Positions 11,255-22,513 of a DNA stretch of 64,000 bases are shown in pieces; position 1 is the stretch's first letter, and each line of letters starts with the position of its first letter. A model generated the notes under the pieces. The model did not search any database. It worked only from the letters and a program-made list of their open reading frames with translations, and was not told where the DNA came from. Source of the stretch: Isoetes taiwanensis. Its lineage: Eukaryota > Streptophyta > Lycopodiopsida > Isoetales > Isoetaceae. The stretch is taken from NCBI GenBank assembly GCA_021234155.1, contig JAJEKV010000085.1, positions 3,046,706-3,110,705 on the forward strand, in the 5' to 3' direction. The position numbers and the translations under genes are program-made.

Positions 11255-12562
11255 ATGAGACGAATGGCACGAAACAGACGAGGCCCAGGCTCAACATCGC
11301 GAACGGGAGTCATGCAGGCAGATGGCATCACGTATGAGATAATTCATCCTGCACAAGAAAATGTCGTCGAAGCTGAAGAGGCGCAAATCAATGAGCGTGT
11401 CGAGGTATTTTGCAACACATTACATGTAAATAAGTCTCCGCCACGTCAAGAACCTGGACCATCTAGCCCTATTAGAGATTCTAGTCCTGTCAGGCAGACA
11501 AGAAAAGGAAAGGAACCCCTTATTGAAGATGATGATACAGATTTGATTAGCATTCATACGTCTAGCCCAAGTGACATTGATTGTTCTGAAAATAACCAAA
11601 GAAAAAGAACAAAGAAGCAGGAGAAGAACAAGCAAAAACGCAAAACTAAAGGGCCAGTTGGTGGAGATGTATCCATAACAATAGGAATTGGGGGCACAGA
11701 TGTTGATCCAAAATTGATAGACAATATCTTAGAGTTATTTATTGAGCATTGTCATGTAGGATTAGTTGCAACAGAGCGTGGATCAAATCTAGATCATCTG
11801 CACTTCCAAGCCACACCCAAACTCAAAACAGTAGGAGTCCGTGGTGCTGCAGCATTACTCAAAGTAGCTATGAGATGGAACACCACAAAGCCAGCTGGAG
11901 CCAAAATAATGTGTAGGACACTAAAGGACACAAAGCTGCATTGCTTTGAAGGTATGTTAGGTTATTGCATGAAGGACTTTGGAAAGCCTCATTTCAGTGT
12001 ACGCATGCATAATGTCTCATTAGCAGAATTGATGAGAGGGAAAGAAAGATATGCGATGTATGGAGCAGGAGAAATCAAAGATGAGGTTTGTCTAGACCCT
12101 AAAAACTTACTCCTCAAAGTCCGTCACTTTGCAAATTATCGCATGTCCAATCGTCGTAAGCCACCCCTGACATTCACAATCACAGAGATGATCAAGACAG
12201 GAAAATTCTATCTCAGCACACAATGGGCTATACCTACTAATGGCCAAAATGTAGACCAAAGAAAAGTTGAAGCTGCATATGATCTAATGATGAACCCATT
12301 CCAAGCAACCCGTGAGAAAATATCGTTAGTTCTTTGGGGGCCACCGAATAATGATCCAGCACGCCCGTCAAGAGCTCGTAGCAGTAATCCATTTGCTAAT
12401 CCACCAAGGTACTTTGACGAGCACCAGCCTGTTAACGAAGATCCAGACGAAATCATTGAAGCGCATATTGCAGACAGACTCCAAAACACAATTATAGTTG
12501 GAGATTTGGGTGATAACGAAATTATGCTCACCAACTGGAACTCATCTTTTGCAGCAGAGTGA
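11255..12562 (+). CDS. HUH-superfamily Rep-like endonuclease of a transposon
   Basis: This is an intact frame of 435 codons in a region otherwise full of broken frames. Residues 60-132 are low-complexity, ending in a basic nuclear-localisation-like stretch (RKRTKKQEKNKQKRKTK). A hydrophobic strand (VSITIGIGG, about 139-147) then sits where Rep motif I is expected. HLHFQ at 181-185 fits the HUH metal-binding motif and GYCMKD at 236-241 fits the catalytic Tyr/Lys motif (YxxK). This order and spacing are typical of rolling-circle Rep nucleases, which nick one DNA strand and stay covalently joined by the tyrosine. I see no P-loop or superfamily 1 helicase, so it is neither a Helitron nor an obvious CRESS-virus Rep. 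A Replitron-like HUH transposon is the best match I know. Replitron membership is inference; the HUH reading is moderately strong. Confidence 0.68.
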   Translation: MRRMARNRRGPGSTSRTGVMQADGITYEIIHPAQENVVEAEEAQINERVEVFCNTLHVNKSPPRQEPGPSSPIRDSSPVRQTRKGKEPLIEDDDTDLISIHTSSPSDIDCSENNQRKRTKKQEKNKQKRKTKGPVGGDVSITIGIGGTDVDPKLIDNILELFIEHCHVGLVATERGSNLDHLHFQATPKLKTVGVRGAAALLKVAMRWNTTKPAGAKIMCRTLKDTKLHCFEGMLGYCMKDFGKPHFSVRMHNVSLAELMRGKERYAMYGAGEIKDEVCLDPKNLLLKVRHFANYRMSNRRKPPLTFTITEMIKTGKFYLSTQWAIPTNGQNVDQRKVEAAYDLMMNPFQATREKISLVLWGPPNNDPARPSRARSSNPFANPPRYFDEHQPVNEDPDEIIEAHIADRLQNTIIVGDLGDNEIMLTNWNSSFAAE

Positions 12563-12687
12563 CACTTATGGGTATTGAATAGAATACTATAGTAATTGTC
12601 ATCTAGTTTAAAATCTAGTATAATAACATATTATTTCATTACGTTCTCATTTGCTCAATCTCATCAATTTGTTTTGTTAACATGCAG

Positions 12688-13100
12688 GTTATAGAAGCCC
12701 CCAATGAATCACCTCCACGTGACATCCTCGTCATTCCTGAAGTAAGCAATAATGTGGAGCCGAAATTATCATAGTACCAGAAAGCCCAACAATTGAAGTT
12801 CAAGTTCAATTAGTTCCTCCGCCATCAGCACAACCACCACCTCCGTATGGCGAGGACCCTATTGACATTATGTCACTGTGGTTAGTTGGATACATCAACG
12901 ACATGCGATCGTCTATGCAACAAATCCGTAACGCATTGAACTCAATTGAGAACTTCATACTTGATGCACACATTCGTTTGGACATAGATCAGCGGAGGCA
13001 ATTACGTGCGCAAATAAATAGGCTAACTGCCCTCTGCAAACTGTTTGATAGGCAAATCAACGAAGATGTGTATCGTATCTTAAGCCGCTATCCATTTTGA
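12688..13100 (+). pseudogene. Second frame downstream of HUH gene, possible 3' exon
   Basis: A good acceptor (TTAACATGCAG) precedes 12688. The frame from 12688 runs to a stop near 12773. Overlapping it, a second frame is open from 12759 to 13100 (114 codons): first an acidic/proline-rich part (VPPPSAQPPPPYGEDP), then a helical part from SLWLVGYINDMRSSMQQIR to INRLTALCKLFDRQINEDV that looks coiled-coil. A one-base slip near 12758 would join the two. It may be the C-terminal exon of the HUH protein (multimerisation?) or a separate small accessory protein. No donor site in the HUH frame is obvious, so linkage is unproven. Confidence 0.45.
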
Positions 13101-13348
13101 ATGCTTCAAAATTGATATACTACTTTTACTATCTTCAATGACTAAATAAATTTATAAATAATATGCTTTCAAAGCGTATGTAATTAAATTACATTATGCT
13201 ATAATATTATAGTTACTCAGGCTTCATATTAATATTTGTTTTTATTTGTTATGATATTACATATTGCTACATGTTTTACATGTTCTTACCTATGTTTGCT
13301 TTTGTTAGGGTCCGAAGGGCCCAAAAATTTTTTTAGTATAACAACCAA

Positions 13349-13786
13349 CACATAACTACCATTAACATTAATTAACATAACCATTGGGTCCAACACATTT
13401 AAATTAAAATCCCCATTAAACCCCCTTTGGTTTGGGTGCATATTCACACGGGGGGTGACGTAGGGCAGCGAGAGCCCTTATAATTATGTTTTGCACGTAC
13501 AAAATCAACACCATATAGTATATTGCTTGAAATCTTATAGTATTTTGGCAAATCTTGTTATAAAGTATAGCAAATTTTGTATTTGCATACCCCACAAACG
13601 AGGAACTTTACGTACAGTGTAGATTAAGGAATAAAGGCTGAATATGCCTATCCAACAGTTCTCGTTGCCCGGAGTCACCCCCCGTGTGAATATGCACCCA
13701 AACCAAAGGGGGTATAAGGGGGATTTTAATTTAAATGTGTTGGACCCAATGGTTGTGTTAATTAATGTTAATGGTAGTTATGTGTG
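13349..13786. repeat. Foldback MITE, copy B (well preserved)
   Basis: Terminal inverted repeats of about 110 bp are nearly perfect. The left starts CACATAACTACCATTAACAT, and the right is its reverse complement, ending GGTAGTTATGTGTG. The arms run through the TTTGGGTGCATATTCACACG block and enclose about 220 bp of non-coding DNA. It is the same family as copy A at 9885-10275. The preserved arms suggest recent insertion. Confidence 0.9.
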
Positions 13787-13799
13787 AATAGGCATATGC

Positions 13800-14265
13800 C
13801 CAAAAAAAAATATATATATATATTATCCTGGCTATTAACCTAGAAATCCTAATTTTAAGCTACCCATCATATAAAATACGTGAAAATCCTAATCTGAATG
13901 GTCAAATACACCACGGTCCTTCTAGGTTAATGTATACATGAAAATGAATACACCTAACCAAACCATTGCTAACAAACAAGTACTACCAAAAAATCTGTAA
14001 CTAGAGTGGTCCCTTGTTGGACCATAAATGGTTCATTTGTATGGTTCATCTTAAAATTCATATAAAATCAATTAGTATAAAATTCAGTTAAACCCTTCTA
14101 GACATTAATATAGGGTAGTCATTTGCACATAAAGAATAGCTAAAAATGCACATACCCTCATTGGAGGTGAATCAAGGGGTGTCAAGTCTAGTTTGCTTCA
14201 TTTTTGCATAATGTAAAATTATCTCAATAATTTTTATCTTTAGTTTCTATTGTCTCCCTAACCTA
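13800..14265. other. gene-free spacer within HUH segment
   Basis: AT-rich DNA with a short TA run (13810-13822). No coding or repeat structure is recognised. Confidence 0.4.
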
Positions 14266-14270
14266 GCTTA

Positions 14271-14880
14271 TATCATGGCAATGGAGCTGCAGTGCCTCAA
14301 GGCCTGTTGGAGAGAAAAGAGAGCTCAATGGTTGGCTAGGTGGAATGTGCAGGAGCGCAGGTGCATACATGTGCAAACAGAGGCAGATCGCCATAGCTTG
14401 AAGCAATACCTTGAAGCTTGCTTCCTCAGCAAGCTCTGGGATGCCAGTTCCTTTGAACACGTCAAGACAGCACACTACCAACGCCACATAAATCCCACAT
14501 TGGAACGAGGCCCGCAATGCTACCTGCATACCCACTTGCCTATGAAAGGCGCAAACTCATTGCCTCCATTTGCACAGGGGCATACCATCTTCGAATTGAG
14601 ATGGGCAGATGGATTGGTGAGCCATGCCAGGATAGACTTTGTCAATGCTGCCAAATGGGAGTCATTGAGGATGAATCTCATACCTTTCAAAGCTGCCCAG
14701 CATATGATCAAATCCGGACGTGCTATGCTGAGTTAGTCAGGTCTGGCCAGCCGCTACATATGACATTCAGCACGGTTTTCGTACGGATGCTGGGATCATA
14801 CATTCAAGAGGTCATGGACATGCGAGATCCTCTATGTCCTCGGCCATCCCTCACAATCACGACTATGGAAGTGAAATGAA
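14271..14880 (+). pseudogene. LINE ORF2 3' end with zinc-binding motif
   Basis: Two overlapping plus-strand frames (14275-14736 and 14517-14879) encode the C-terminus of a LINE ORF2. The second contains CQCCQMGVIEDESHTFQSCP, the zinc-binding end of plant LINE RTs, and stops at 14877-14879. The first has a basic segment EKRAQWLARWNVQERRC. The RT core is absent. It lies in plus orientation inside the inverted-repeat-bounded HUH segment, unlike most other relics of this LINE family here, so it was probably inserted into or picked up by that element. Confidence 0.7.
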
Positions 14881-15094
14881 GAGCTTCACATTGTATACCA
14901 AATCGAGGGATCAAATTGGCAATTCAGAAGGGCAAACTAGCATTGGAAAATCTTGAAACCCTAAAATACATGTAACGATGGTTGCATGCGAACCCGAAAC
15001 CATTTGAAGAAATACTTATATTACTAAGGTCTTCAAATTCCTGCCACACAATTTTATCTCTCCTAAGAAAAATGAACGACCAAGATGGCTTGCA

Positions 15095-15211
15095 CTCTAG
15101 AAATACTATTTAGTATATCTACACAAGTACGACTACTAAATCATAGGAAAACCATATAAAAAGGCATACAACAAGAAAAAACAACTCTTCGTTATTATGC
15201 TAGATATTCCT
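15095..15211 (-). repeat. Right arm of long inverted repeat
   Basis: Inverted partner of 10302-10430. The outer end reads GTTATTATGCTAGATATTCC on the plus strand. Confidence 0.85.
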
Positions 15212-16015
15212 ATAATGTGCAGGAACATTACAAGAATCTTCATCATGATCATTGGAGAGGTTCCAAAGAGCCATTTGGAGTCTTTAATAGAGAGCCCTTA
15301 GCTCATCCCTGTGAAGAGCGGGCTTATCCTTAAGCTTGTCTTGATTCAATTAGTATCTTATGAACTCCAATTGGTTTGCATAGACTTTGTTGACATTCGT
15401 CAAAACTACAGAGAAATAGACATGTTGCAACGTGCATGACATGGATGTCGCATAAGTTATCGACATCGTTGTGTGGATTATCGACATCCAAACAAGAGTT
15501 CTTCATTCCTATGTAAATGATTTAGCACAGAAAAGCCTAACATGTTCAATATTTTAAAATTCCTATGTAATCTAGAATGTGCATGATGGAACATCAAATA
15601 TGTAAAGAATATGAAATATATTTGAGCATATTGCTATATGAGATGATACGAGTGATGAAAAAATAAATGTAGCATGATTCTTATGATGTATAATTATCGT
15701 ATGGCAACATGCCTTGGAATTGCAAATTCTATTGCACTGCAACCTTTGAATAACGTGAATAGCATTTATGACATATGAACCAAAAAGGAAGTTCTACAGA
15801 AATACCATACACAAAATACGATACATATCTTTAACTTTATATCTATTTCTATATCATTGAGGTGGGATGTTTAATATGCCAAGCTGGATCCTGTTGAATA
15901 CCTATTTGGAAATCGTTTAATATGAGTTTCCATGCTTTCTAAAGATTAGGTCACTCTTCTGACAATATTTTGGAGTCCAACTCCTTGCAGCCATGGAAAT
16001 GTTATTTAATGTAGC
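15212..16015. other. gene-free spacer
   Basis: AT-rich non-coding DNA with frequent ATG-rich strings. No gene, terminal repeat or RNA is seen. Confidence 0.4.
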
Positions 16016-16027
16016 ATGCCTCACACC

Positions 16028-16428
16028 TTAAGATACTGTATATCTCAAGCGAGATGTGGTTAATGTGGCCACATGTATCAGGCATGAAGAATAATGCGGT
16101 TTGAAGCCCAAAAACCAGCTATTTTTGGCATTTTTTGGTCGATCCGGCTCCATTTTGCCTCAAATCTCTTCCTCTCTTCACCAATCTAGCATAAAAGGGG
16201 CAGATAAAGCGATTGGCATGGTTTTTATACTGAATCAAACTGCCCATAGAGCAAAAAGAACCAGTCAATTAAAATTTTTGTCCCCGCTGCGCAGTTTGAA
16301 GCCTAGTTTTTTTGCCACATTAACCACTTTTTTGGCCTCATTAACTACTTGGCTGATATCGGATGGCCACATTAACCACAAATGTTTTGGGCACATTAAC
16401 CACATCTCGCTTGAGATATACGGAGTTC
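16028..16428. repeat. MULE-like MITE 1
   Basis: Terminal inverted repeats pair TATATCTCAAGCGAGATGTG-GTTAATGTG (16039-16067) with its exact reverse complement at 16392-16420. Flanking direct repeats CCTCACACC (16019-16027) and CCTCACACT (16429-16437) look like a 9-bp target-site duplication, the size made by Mutator-like transposases. The interior repeats CATTAACCAC several times. No coding capacity. It shares end sequence with the MITE at 22514. Confidence 0.75.
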
Positions 16429-16439
16429 CCTCACACTTG

Positions 16440-17610
16440 CAATTGGATGACATGCTATCTTCATAATCTCCGTTGGCATCTCTTCCTATTTGGAGGGATC
16501 AATTGAGGCTTCAACTGGATTCTATAATATCTTACCGTGAATCTAAATCTGGGATCTTACAAAGAGCATGTATTAGAAGACACAAAGCGAATGCAAGAAG
16601 GGCACATAACTGGTGCATAGTCGCTCAGCTGAGCCCAACACATTTTCATCCCAATGTTGCTGATTGATGCTCATAAGATAATTAAAACGAGAAAAGAGGA
16701 AAAAGATCAGAGATAAAAGAAATTACCTGCGGAAGCAATGCCAAAAGCAAGTCATAAAAAAAAAAAAACATTATTCAAGAGTTAGAAAGTGTTAAACATA
16801 GCAAACAAAATCATTTAGGGTTCCTGCCATATCGGGCACCAAGAAGCACAGATATGTCACAAGTTATGCCGCCAAAACATAGATCTTATTCTCCTTTTTT
16901 TCACACTACTACATGATTGCAAGACTAATCCAAGTATTTGAAGAAGAGAATACATCGCTAATTGCAACCGTGACGAAAATTCGGAGGGACAAAAGGCCAA
17001 ATGTGAGATGGAGCAACAGATTTATATGCCTTTGTATTGAAAACATTACCAGCAAAACATTGAGCAGTATAGCTTGCAGCTGAAACCCCAGAGCAGAAGA
17101 TTCATTGGCTTTCGATACGACAAAATTGAAAGAGACAAAACCCCATCTAATCTAGGCGTTCTTAAGAAGCAGATGATGAAAGACACAATTGATAGCCGTC
17201 GCATTCAAATGCCTTGTTTGCAAAAACCCAGCGATCGGTTAGAGCGACTATCCACAATGCAATCAAATCCACAAAATGAACTCCCAGAATGTATTCTTCT
17301 ATGACACGAATATTCCAATAGCATCATTCTATTATTATAAATATACATATTCCGATTAGAAAAAACACTTGTTGTTGTCCCTCTATTTCAACTCGTTCAA
17401 TTTCTAAACACATTTCTAGAGTATTTGTATCATATTTCAATTCTTTGGGAAGTTGGAAAGCAAATCACTAGGTTGTTTGAGCATAAAATCAACAATTAAG
17501 TCCCCCATAAACTCTCATCTTATTTAGCTTGCCATTGGGTTTATAAGGAAAACCTAAACCTAATCATGAAACTTAGGGCCTATGCAAAATCGAATATCTA
17601 AAGTGGTTGT
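16440..17610. other. gene-free spacer
   Basis: Short open frames here (for example 16473-16667 and 17074-17304) show no conserved motif. A poly-A run lies at about 16758-16769. Confidence 0.4.
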
Positions 17611-17615
17611 ATAAA

Positions 17616-19075
17616 TTGAATTGAATTGGCTTTTATCATCTACAGAGATCAAATAGCCTATGAGACTTAAACAAATAAACAAAGAACAATCAACCTGTTA
17701 CTGTTCAGGATTAAAAAAATCCCTGGCCCGAAGGGTTTTCGAGGGAAACAACTTAGCAGTAATAAGCTTGTTGATAAACTGTACATTTGTACATGTCAAT
17801 GTGGTGATCAGGCCAGTGCCTTGATCATAACACCTCATGAGTATAAGATGCCAGTCCCCCCTACTGAAGGCATATTCATCATAACATATATCGATTGATT
17901 AGGTGTAATTAACATGACATATCGTGCCTGATATGTGCAAATGTTGTGAATTCTAAAGAATGTGGCACTCATCTTCAATAAACCAAGGGTCGAGTGATAA
18001 ACCCTCTTGGCCTTAGTTTATGCTTCTTCTTCCCGAAGAGATGTGGGCACAGATGAAGCTCACTAGTGGGGGCTTGATGTCGGCCATGTCAAGTTGCATC
18101 TAGTTGAAAGTATCTCTTGAGCTAGAGACCAGTAGTTCAAGGATGGCATAACATATTATTTTGGTTTTTGGGATGATATGTACGTTCTGCATTCGTGGAT
18201 TCTGAGGTGCGTATGTAAGATATTTTAATATCAACTAGTATTGGGCGAAGAACTGTTACAAAGAAGACCATGTTTTCTCATTCTTTCTTGACCCATCTGC
18301 CTATCTCACTGCTCATGTGAGAGCAGACACAATCATTCTATATTGTTGCATGGGTAAATGTATTAACGGGTACCAATGTGGACCCCTGGCAAGTGGGATT
18401 TATCTAGGTTTTGTAGTGCAGTGTCTATACTAGCTTCAAAGCAATGTATCCCAAAACTTACTTAGAAAACATGGGTCTAGATATTGTTTCAGGCAATTGT
18501 GATCCTCATTGTTATGCATCTATATGCATCTTTGTTCCTGTCGATAACCAGATCGTTTGCTTTCCTTTCTAGCAGGCTTTAAAGCGTTGTGAACCTATGG
18601 CCATTGTGTAGACGAGGTTTGGAAGGCGTGAATCTCCCATATTTACCACCTTCTGGCAGTATATTATGTAATGTTCCGGAGTAGCTCGTTGAAGAGGCAG
18701 GAATTCATTCTCTTGCAGAAGAATGGGTCCGTGGACTTGACTACAAATGCTCGAGTTAGAAAGGCTTTTTGTACCCGTTCCAAGTCCTTCCAAGTGGAAA
18801 GTGATGTAACTGCCCCCCTTACTTCCACTCCATACAGAAGCACTGACTCCACAAACACTGTGAACAAGGGCAACTTAATTATATGACTAGTTGTAAAGCT
18901 CTGCTCTAAGTCAGTTGTTCTACATTGCATAGAGCGCCTTCCAGTCTGTCGTCACCCATTGCCTATACAACTGTCCTAACGTGGTAGTAGTGAACTCCAC
19001 CCCTAGGTATTTGTACGTTTGTATCTAGTTGCAGTGGTTGGTAAACGTTTGTTCAAGGTTTATAGGAAATAAGGG
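17616..19075 (-). mobile_element. LINE 3' fragment with tail
   Basis: The left end carries an AATTG pentanucleotide repeat (about 17616-17632) and the conserved 3' tail (17640-17800, including GGTTTTCGAGGGAAA). Further right, 18560-18930 on the minus strand encodes the RT thumb (FVESVLLYGVEV, LERVQKAFLTRAF), and similarity persists to about 19060 (KYLGVEF). It is 5'-truncated and frame-broken. Same family as the LINE pieces at 6-9 and 54-56 kb. Confidence 0.78.
18569..18930 (-). pseudogene. LINE RT thumb relic
   Basis: Two overlapping minus-strand frames carry VFVESVLLYGVEVRGAVTSL and LERVQKAFLTRAF, matching VEPILLYGAEVWGPVISL and LEQVQKAFLARALGVKST in the better preserved copy at 55.1-55.6 kb. 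Confidence 0.75.
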
Positions 19076-19079
19076 AGGC

Positions 19080-22000
19080 AAAAGAGAAAATGTAACAAAT
19101 CTATTTGTTTTATTGGTTATGTAATGTGATGATTCATAAGGTACTATATCTCAACTTGTTAGGTGTTCGAACCATTTTGCTAGATATTCACACCTCGTGT
19201 GTCTTATAAGATGAGCGTATACATATGAAATGAGGGGGCTGAACCATAGGAATCCATATGATTTGCACTCACATGTTTCAGAATGTAGGATGGCTGTGTT
19301 AGATAATCCATAGCAATGGAGGCGTGTTTCTTCTCCAATATCTAGAAATGGTATCGAATAACCATGCATTGCAGCCATTACTGAGCATAGAATACAACTG
19401 ATATCTGATCATAAAAGCAGAAGAACAAGCTCCATCATCCAGTTGCCCAAAGCCGAACGTCACAAACTCAAAACTCTAGAATACTGGGCCATGCAGTTTC
19501 ATTACTTTTTAAAGATACTTAGTATGCTATAATTAAAATAGATTGGTAAACCATGTGAACATGCAGATGAAAAACTATGCTTCCATTTTGGATAGGACAG
19601 AGCTGTTGTGGAAGAATTTTAGGGTGCTTCATTTTTCTCTTTATTCTTAGCTATATCTTTTTTTTCTTAATTTTTATGAACTCACAATGGTTTCTCACGC
19701 ACAAAAAAGTTGCAATTTTTAAATAAAACTTTTTTTCCCAATATTTACAAACGTATACCATTTGAAGTAGATTTTCTAGGTGACATTTTACATATTAGTT
19801 CCTTCTCCAAATGACAACATTTTAACATGATAAAACTTGGAACTAACGATCTCTCTAAACTTTTAATTTATGCTCTCTGTATATGGCCACTAGAAAGAGG
19901 CTAGCTCTCGACTACTCTACTTATAGTTATCTTTGAAATACATCTACTTCCTTTTTTCTATTATATAGCCATTAGCGGTGCAAAAGCACTGTGTTGCATT
20001 AGAAAACAAATCTTCTTCAATGGCTAATGCACATTCTGTCTACAATATACGAGTCTTCTTTATGATGTTTAAATTAATGTAGCTGATGTTTTGTCTAATA
20101 TAGACATGTTGAAGTGAATGTTATGGAATCAAACTATATTTGTGTCATGAAATTGCTTATACTTGAATTCCATATTATATTGTGGAAACGTGGAAGGGGG
20201 TGGTTGATATTTTTTTTAGATAAATTCATTGTCTAACATCCATGGAATCCTATGTACATTGAGAAGTGGTTTTTGTTAATAGACCTATCTTTATGATCCT
20301 ATACTTATGAAAATTATCTAGAATGCAGATATATTTGCTAATTATGTTTGAATTAATATGACAATATTTGTGTTTTAAGTGAATCCATTAATGAAATCCA
20401 TTTACATCCATTAGCCATAACCTGACAGAAGGATACACCTTTTATAGAAGGCCATATGGACATATGCCTCTACTTCTGTATGTGGCAATGCCAAGCACAC
20501 ATTTAATTATATTACAAATAACAAGTATCAAATAAAATAGATAGAATTTATAACGTCCACGAAGTGCAATGTTAACTCTTCTATCTTTCGAAATGACAGT
20601 TGTCTTTGACTACGTGTTATAACAAGCACTAGCTTCTAAAGAGTTGGAAGCTCTCTCTCCATTGCTACAATGCATTGCGAGTTGTTTAATATCGTCGGAT
20701 GCAACTCAACATATGCAATGGACAATTTCAGGGTTTTTGGATGTTTCAGAGGTTTGGAATTTTTTAAACAATTTTCAAGGCCCATATAAATGCACGCCCT
20801 ACTTATATGCACCAACGCCATGCCGTGCGCACGTTTACTCTAGAGTGATCAATCTCACATATGAAAGGCCTGGATAAACGCATTCCCCTACTTATGCTCG
20901 AGAATGCTTCTAGAGATTCTTGGCACAAATTGTTGTGTTGTGGGTTCCTAGAGGTTGATCAACAAAATAGACATGGTGATTTGGTAATAGGAAACCACCA
21001 CGTGTGGTCTGGCTATGGCGTAGTTCGGAAGTGGTCGCATTTTCTTGAGGCGCTGCTGCGGCGCTTGCCCCGCAGTTTGCGTCTATGGAGGCGCCTCAGC
21101 TGTAGCATCAATTGCATTGTTTTTCTGACGGATTTGGAGCTACTTTTGACGAGTTTCAAGGAGTTCTTTGATCTATCTCTTGTTTTTCGAGTTCCGACCA
21201 GTTCCAACGACTTCTGGCGAGTTCCAGCGAGTTTTTGGCGATTTCCAGCGAGTCTTCAAGCTTCTTAAGGTAATTTTTTTACTTTTTCGTGGATTGAAGT
21301 CTGCTTAGTTTTTTCTAATGCTTTCTTGTTTGTTTCTTGTAGTTCTCGACAATATGGAGGAGGAAAGCATATTCTGCTATGTGATTTTGTTGTTGCTTGG
21401 CTTGCATGCAGTGTTAGCCTTGTCACGTATGAAGGTATCTTGATTTCTTGTTTGATTGCATTTTTCGTTCTTGTTTATTTGATTTAGGGCCTATAATTTT
21501 GTTGATTTGTATGTTTAGAAATCGTAGGGGATCTCTGTGCAAGAAGGGGAATTATCAAGATACCTAAAGGGGCTGCAAAACAGGGGAATGGATCCTCCAG
21601 AGTTGTGTCGAAAGGCACATTGTCTGCCTTGAAAATTTCTCAATGGGATAAAATTTCTCAGAGTTGTTTTGATCAATGGGATAATGACTCGAATTTCTTG
21701 TATATAACTGTGTCAAATTATATAAAATTGTTTCTACTGTGTCTTGTCTATATCTTCAATTTTCTGTACAAAACAATACTGGTGGCGCTGCTTAAGCTCC
21801 GCCACCAACAGAAGTTTCCAGAGTGTAAATAAAAACTGGAATCCAGGAGGAAAAAAGCCTCCCCCGTTGTTTACGATGGCATGATACTCATTTGATAATA
21901 GTTTTTGGGTTTCCCGAAGGAGAAACCCTTGGGAGGTGGGTCGATAGGTGAATCGCTGGATGTGCCATTTGGACCGCAGAGATTGGTTTGTGGAGCCGCG

Positions 22001-22510
22001 TTAGTCAGCGTGAGCAAGCGTCATAGTTGTCGTCCATTTGTGTGAGGCGTCATTAGGGTGCCATGCGACCCTCTATTAGTAGAAAAAATTAGCATATGAT
22101 GAGATACCTGAGCTGCTATAGTGTTGGGAAGGGAAAGGTGGGGCAAATCAGTTGCAGAAATACATGAGCCAAACATAGATGCGCGGTTATGGCTCGGTTA
22201 TAGATTGGAGCAACTAGAGCATACGATGATGCTGCCTAAATTCTTTACGGTTAAACCATCCCAATTCTCAACAATCTTCTTCCAGTGGCAAGTTGGATGT
22301 AAAAATTTGGTGGGCAAGCCGAGCAACACCGATAGCGGAAACCTCAGACCTTACATGTGGAAACACTGTCCTCTTCTCCAGAGGATAATTCTGTACTGCT
22401 TCTTTCCCCTTCATAAACATTCCCCTCAGAATCCTTATCCTTCCTAAAAAACTGGGTTTCGACCTTCTGGTCATTTTATCAGCTTAAACATTTATCTCTA
22501 ACACCTCCAG
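19080..22510. other. long gene-free region
   Basis: No convincing gene in 3.4 kb. Points seen: AT-rich stretches; a GA-GTTCCAGCGAGT-type imperfect repeat at about 21190-21260; and a short hairpin GGTGGCG ... CGCCACC at 21781-21806. The 135-codon frame at 20861-21268 has no recognisable motif and a repeat-like C-terminus, so I do not call it a gene. Confidence 0.45.
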
Positions 22511-22513
22511 TTT

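Larger units (their letters stand above)
10302..15211. mobile_element. Candidate HUH-endonuclease transposon with long inverted repeats
   Basis: The segment is bounded by inverted repeats of about 115-125 bp. Left 10302-10428 starts AGGTAATATCTAGCATTATA; right 15095-15211, read on the minus strand, starts AGGAATATCTAGCATAATAA. The arms share long blocks such as ATGGTTTTCCTATGATT and ACTAAATAGTATTTCTAGAG. Inside lie the HUH Rep-like gene (11255-12562), a second frame (12688-13100), a foldback MITE (13349-13786) and a LINE 3' fragment (14271-14880). HUH elements usually lack long terminal inverted repeats, so the inverted repeats may be element ends, subterminal structure or a host repeat pair. 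I could not find a clear target-site duplication. Confidence 0.55.

Noticed and set aside
11255-12562. Integrated geminivirus or other CRESS-virus Rep
   Set aside because: The HUH and YxxK-like motifs fit Rep nucleases in general, but no P-loop/Walker helicase or viral capsid frame is visible, and the frame sits inside a repeat-bounded element.
11255-12562. Helitron RepHel
   Set aside because: No SF1 helicase, no two-tyrosine Rep signature and no TC...CTRR-type ends with a 3' hairpin were seen.
10302-15211. Classical TIR DNA transposon with a DDE transposase
   Set aside because: Long inverted repeats are present, but the only intact enzyme-like frame carries HUH/Tyr motifs, and no DDE pattern or target duplication was found.
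20861-21268. 135-codon plus-strand frame as a gene
   Set aside because: No motif, repeat-like C-terminus, and no supporting exons.
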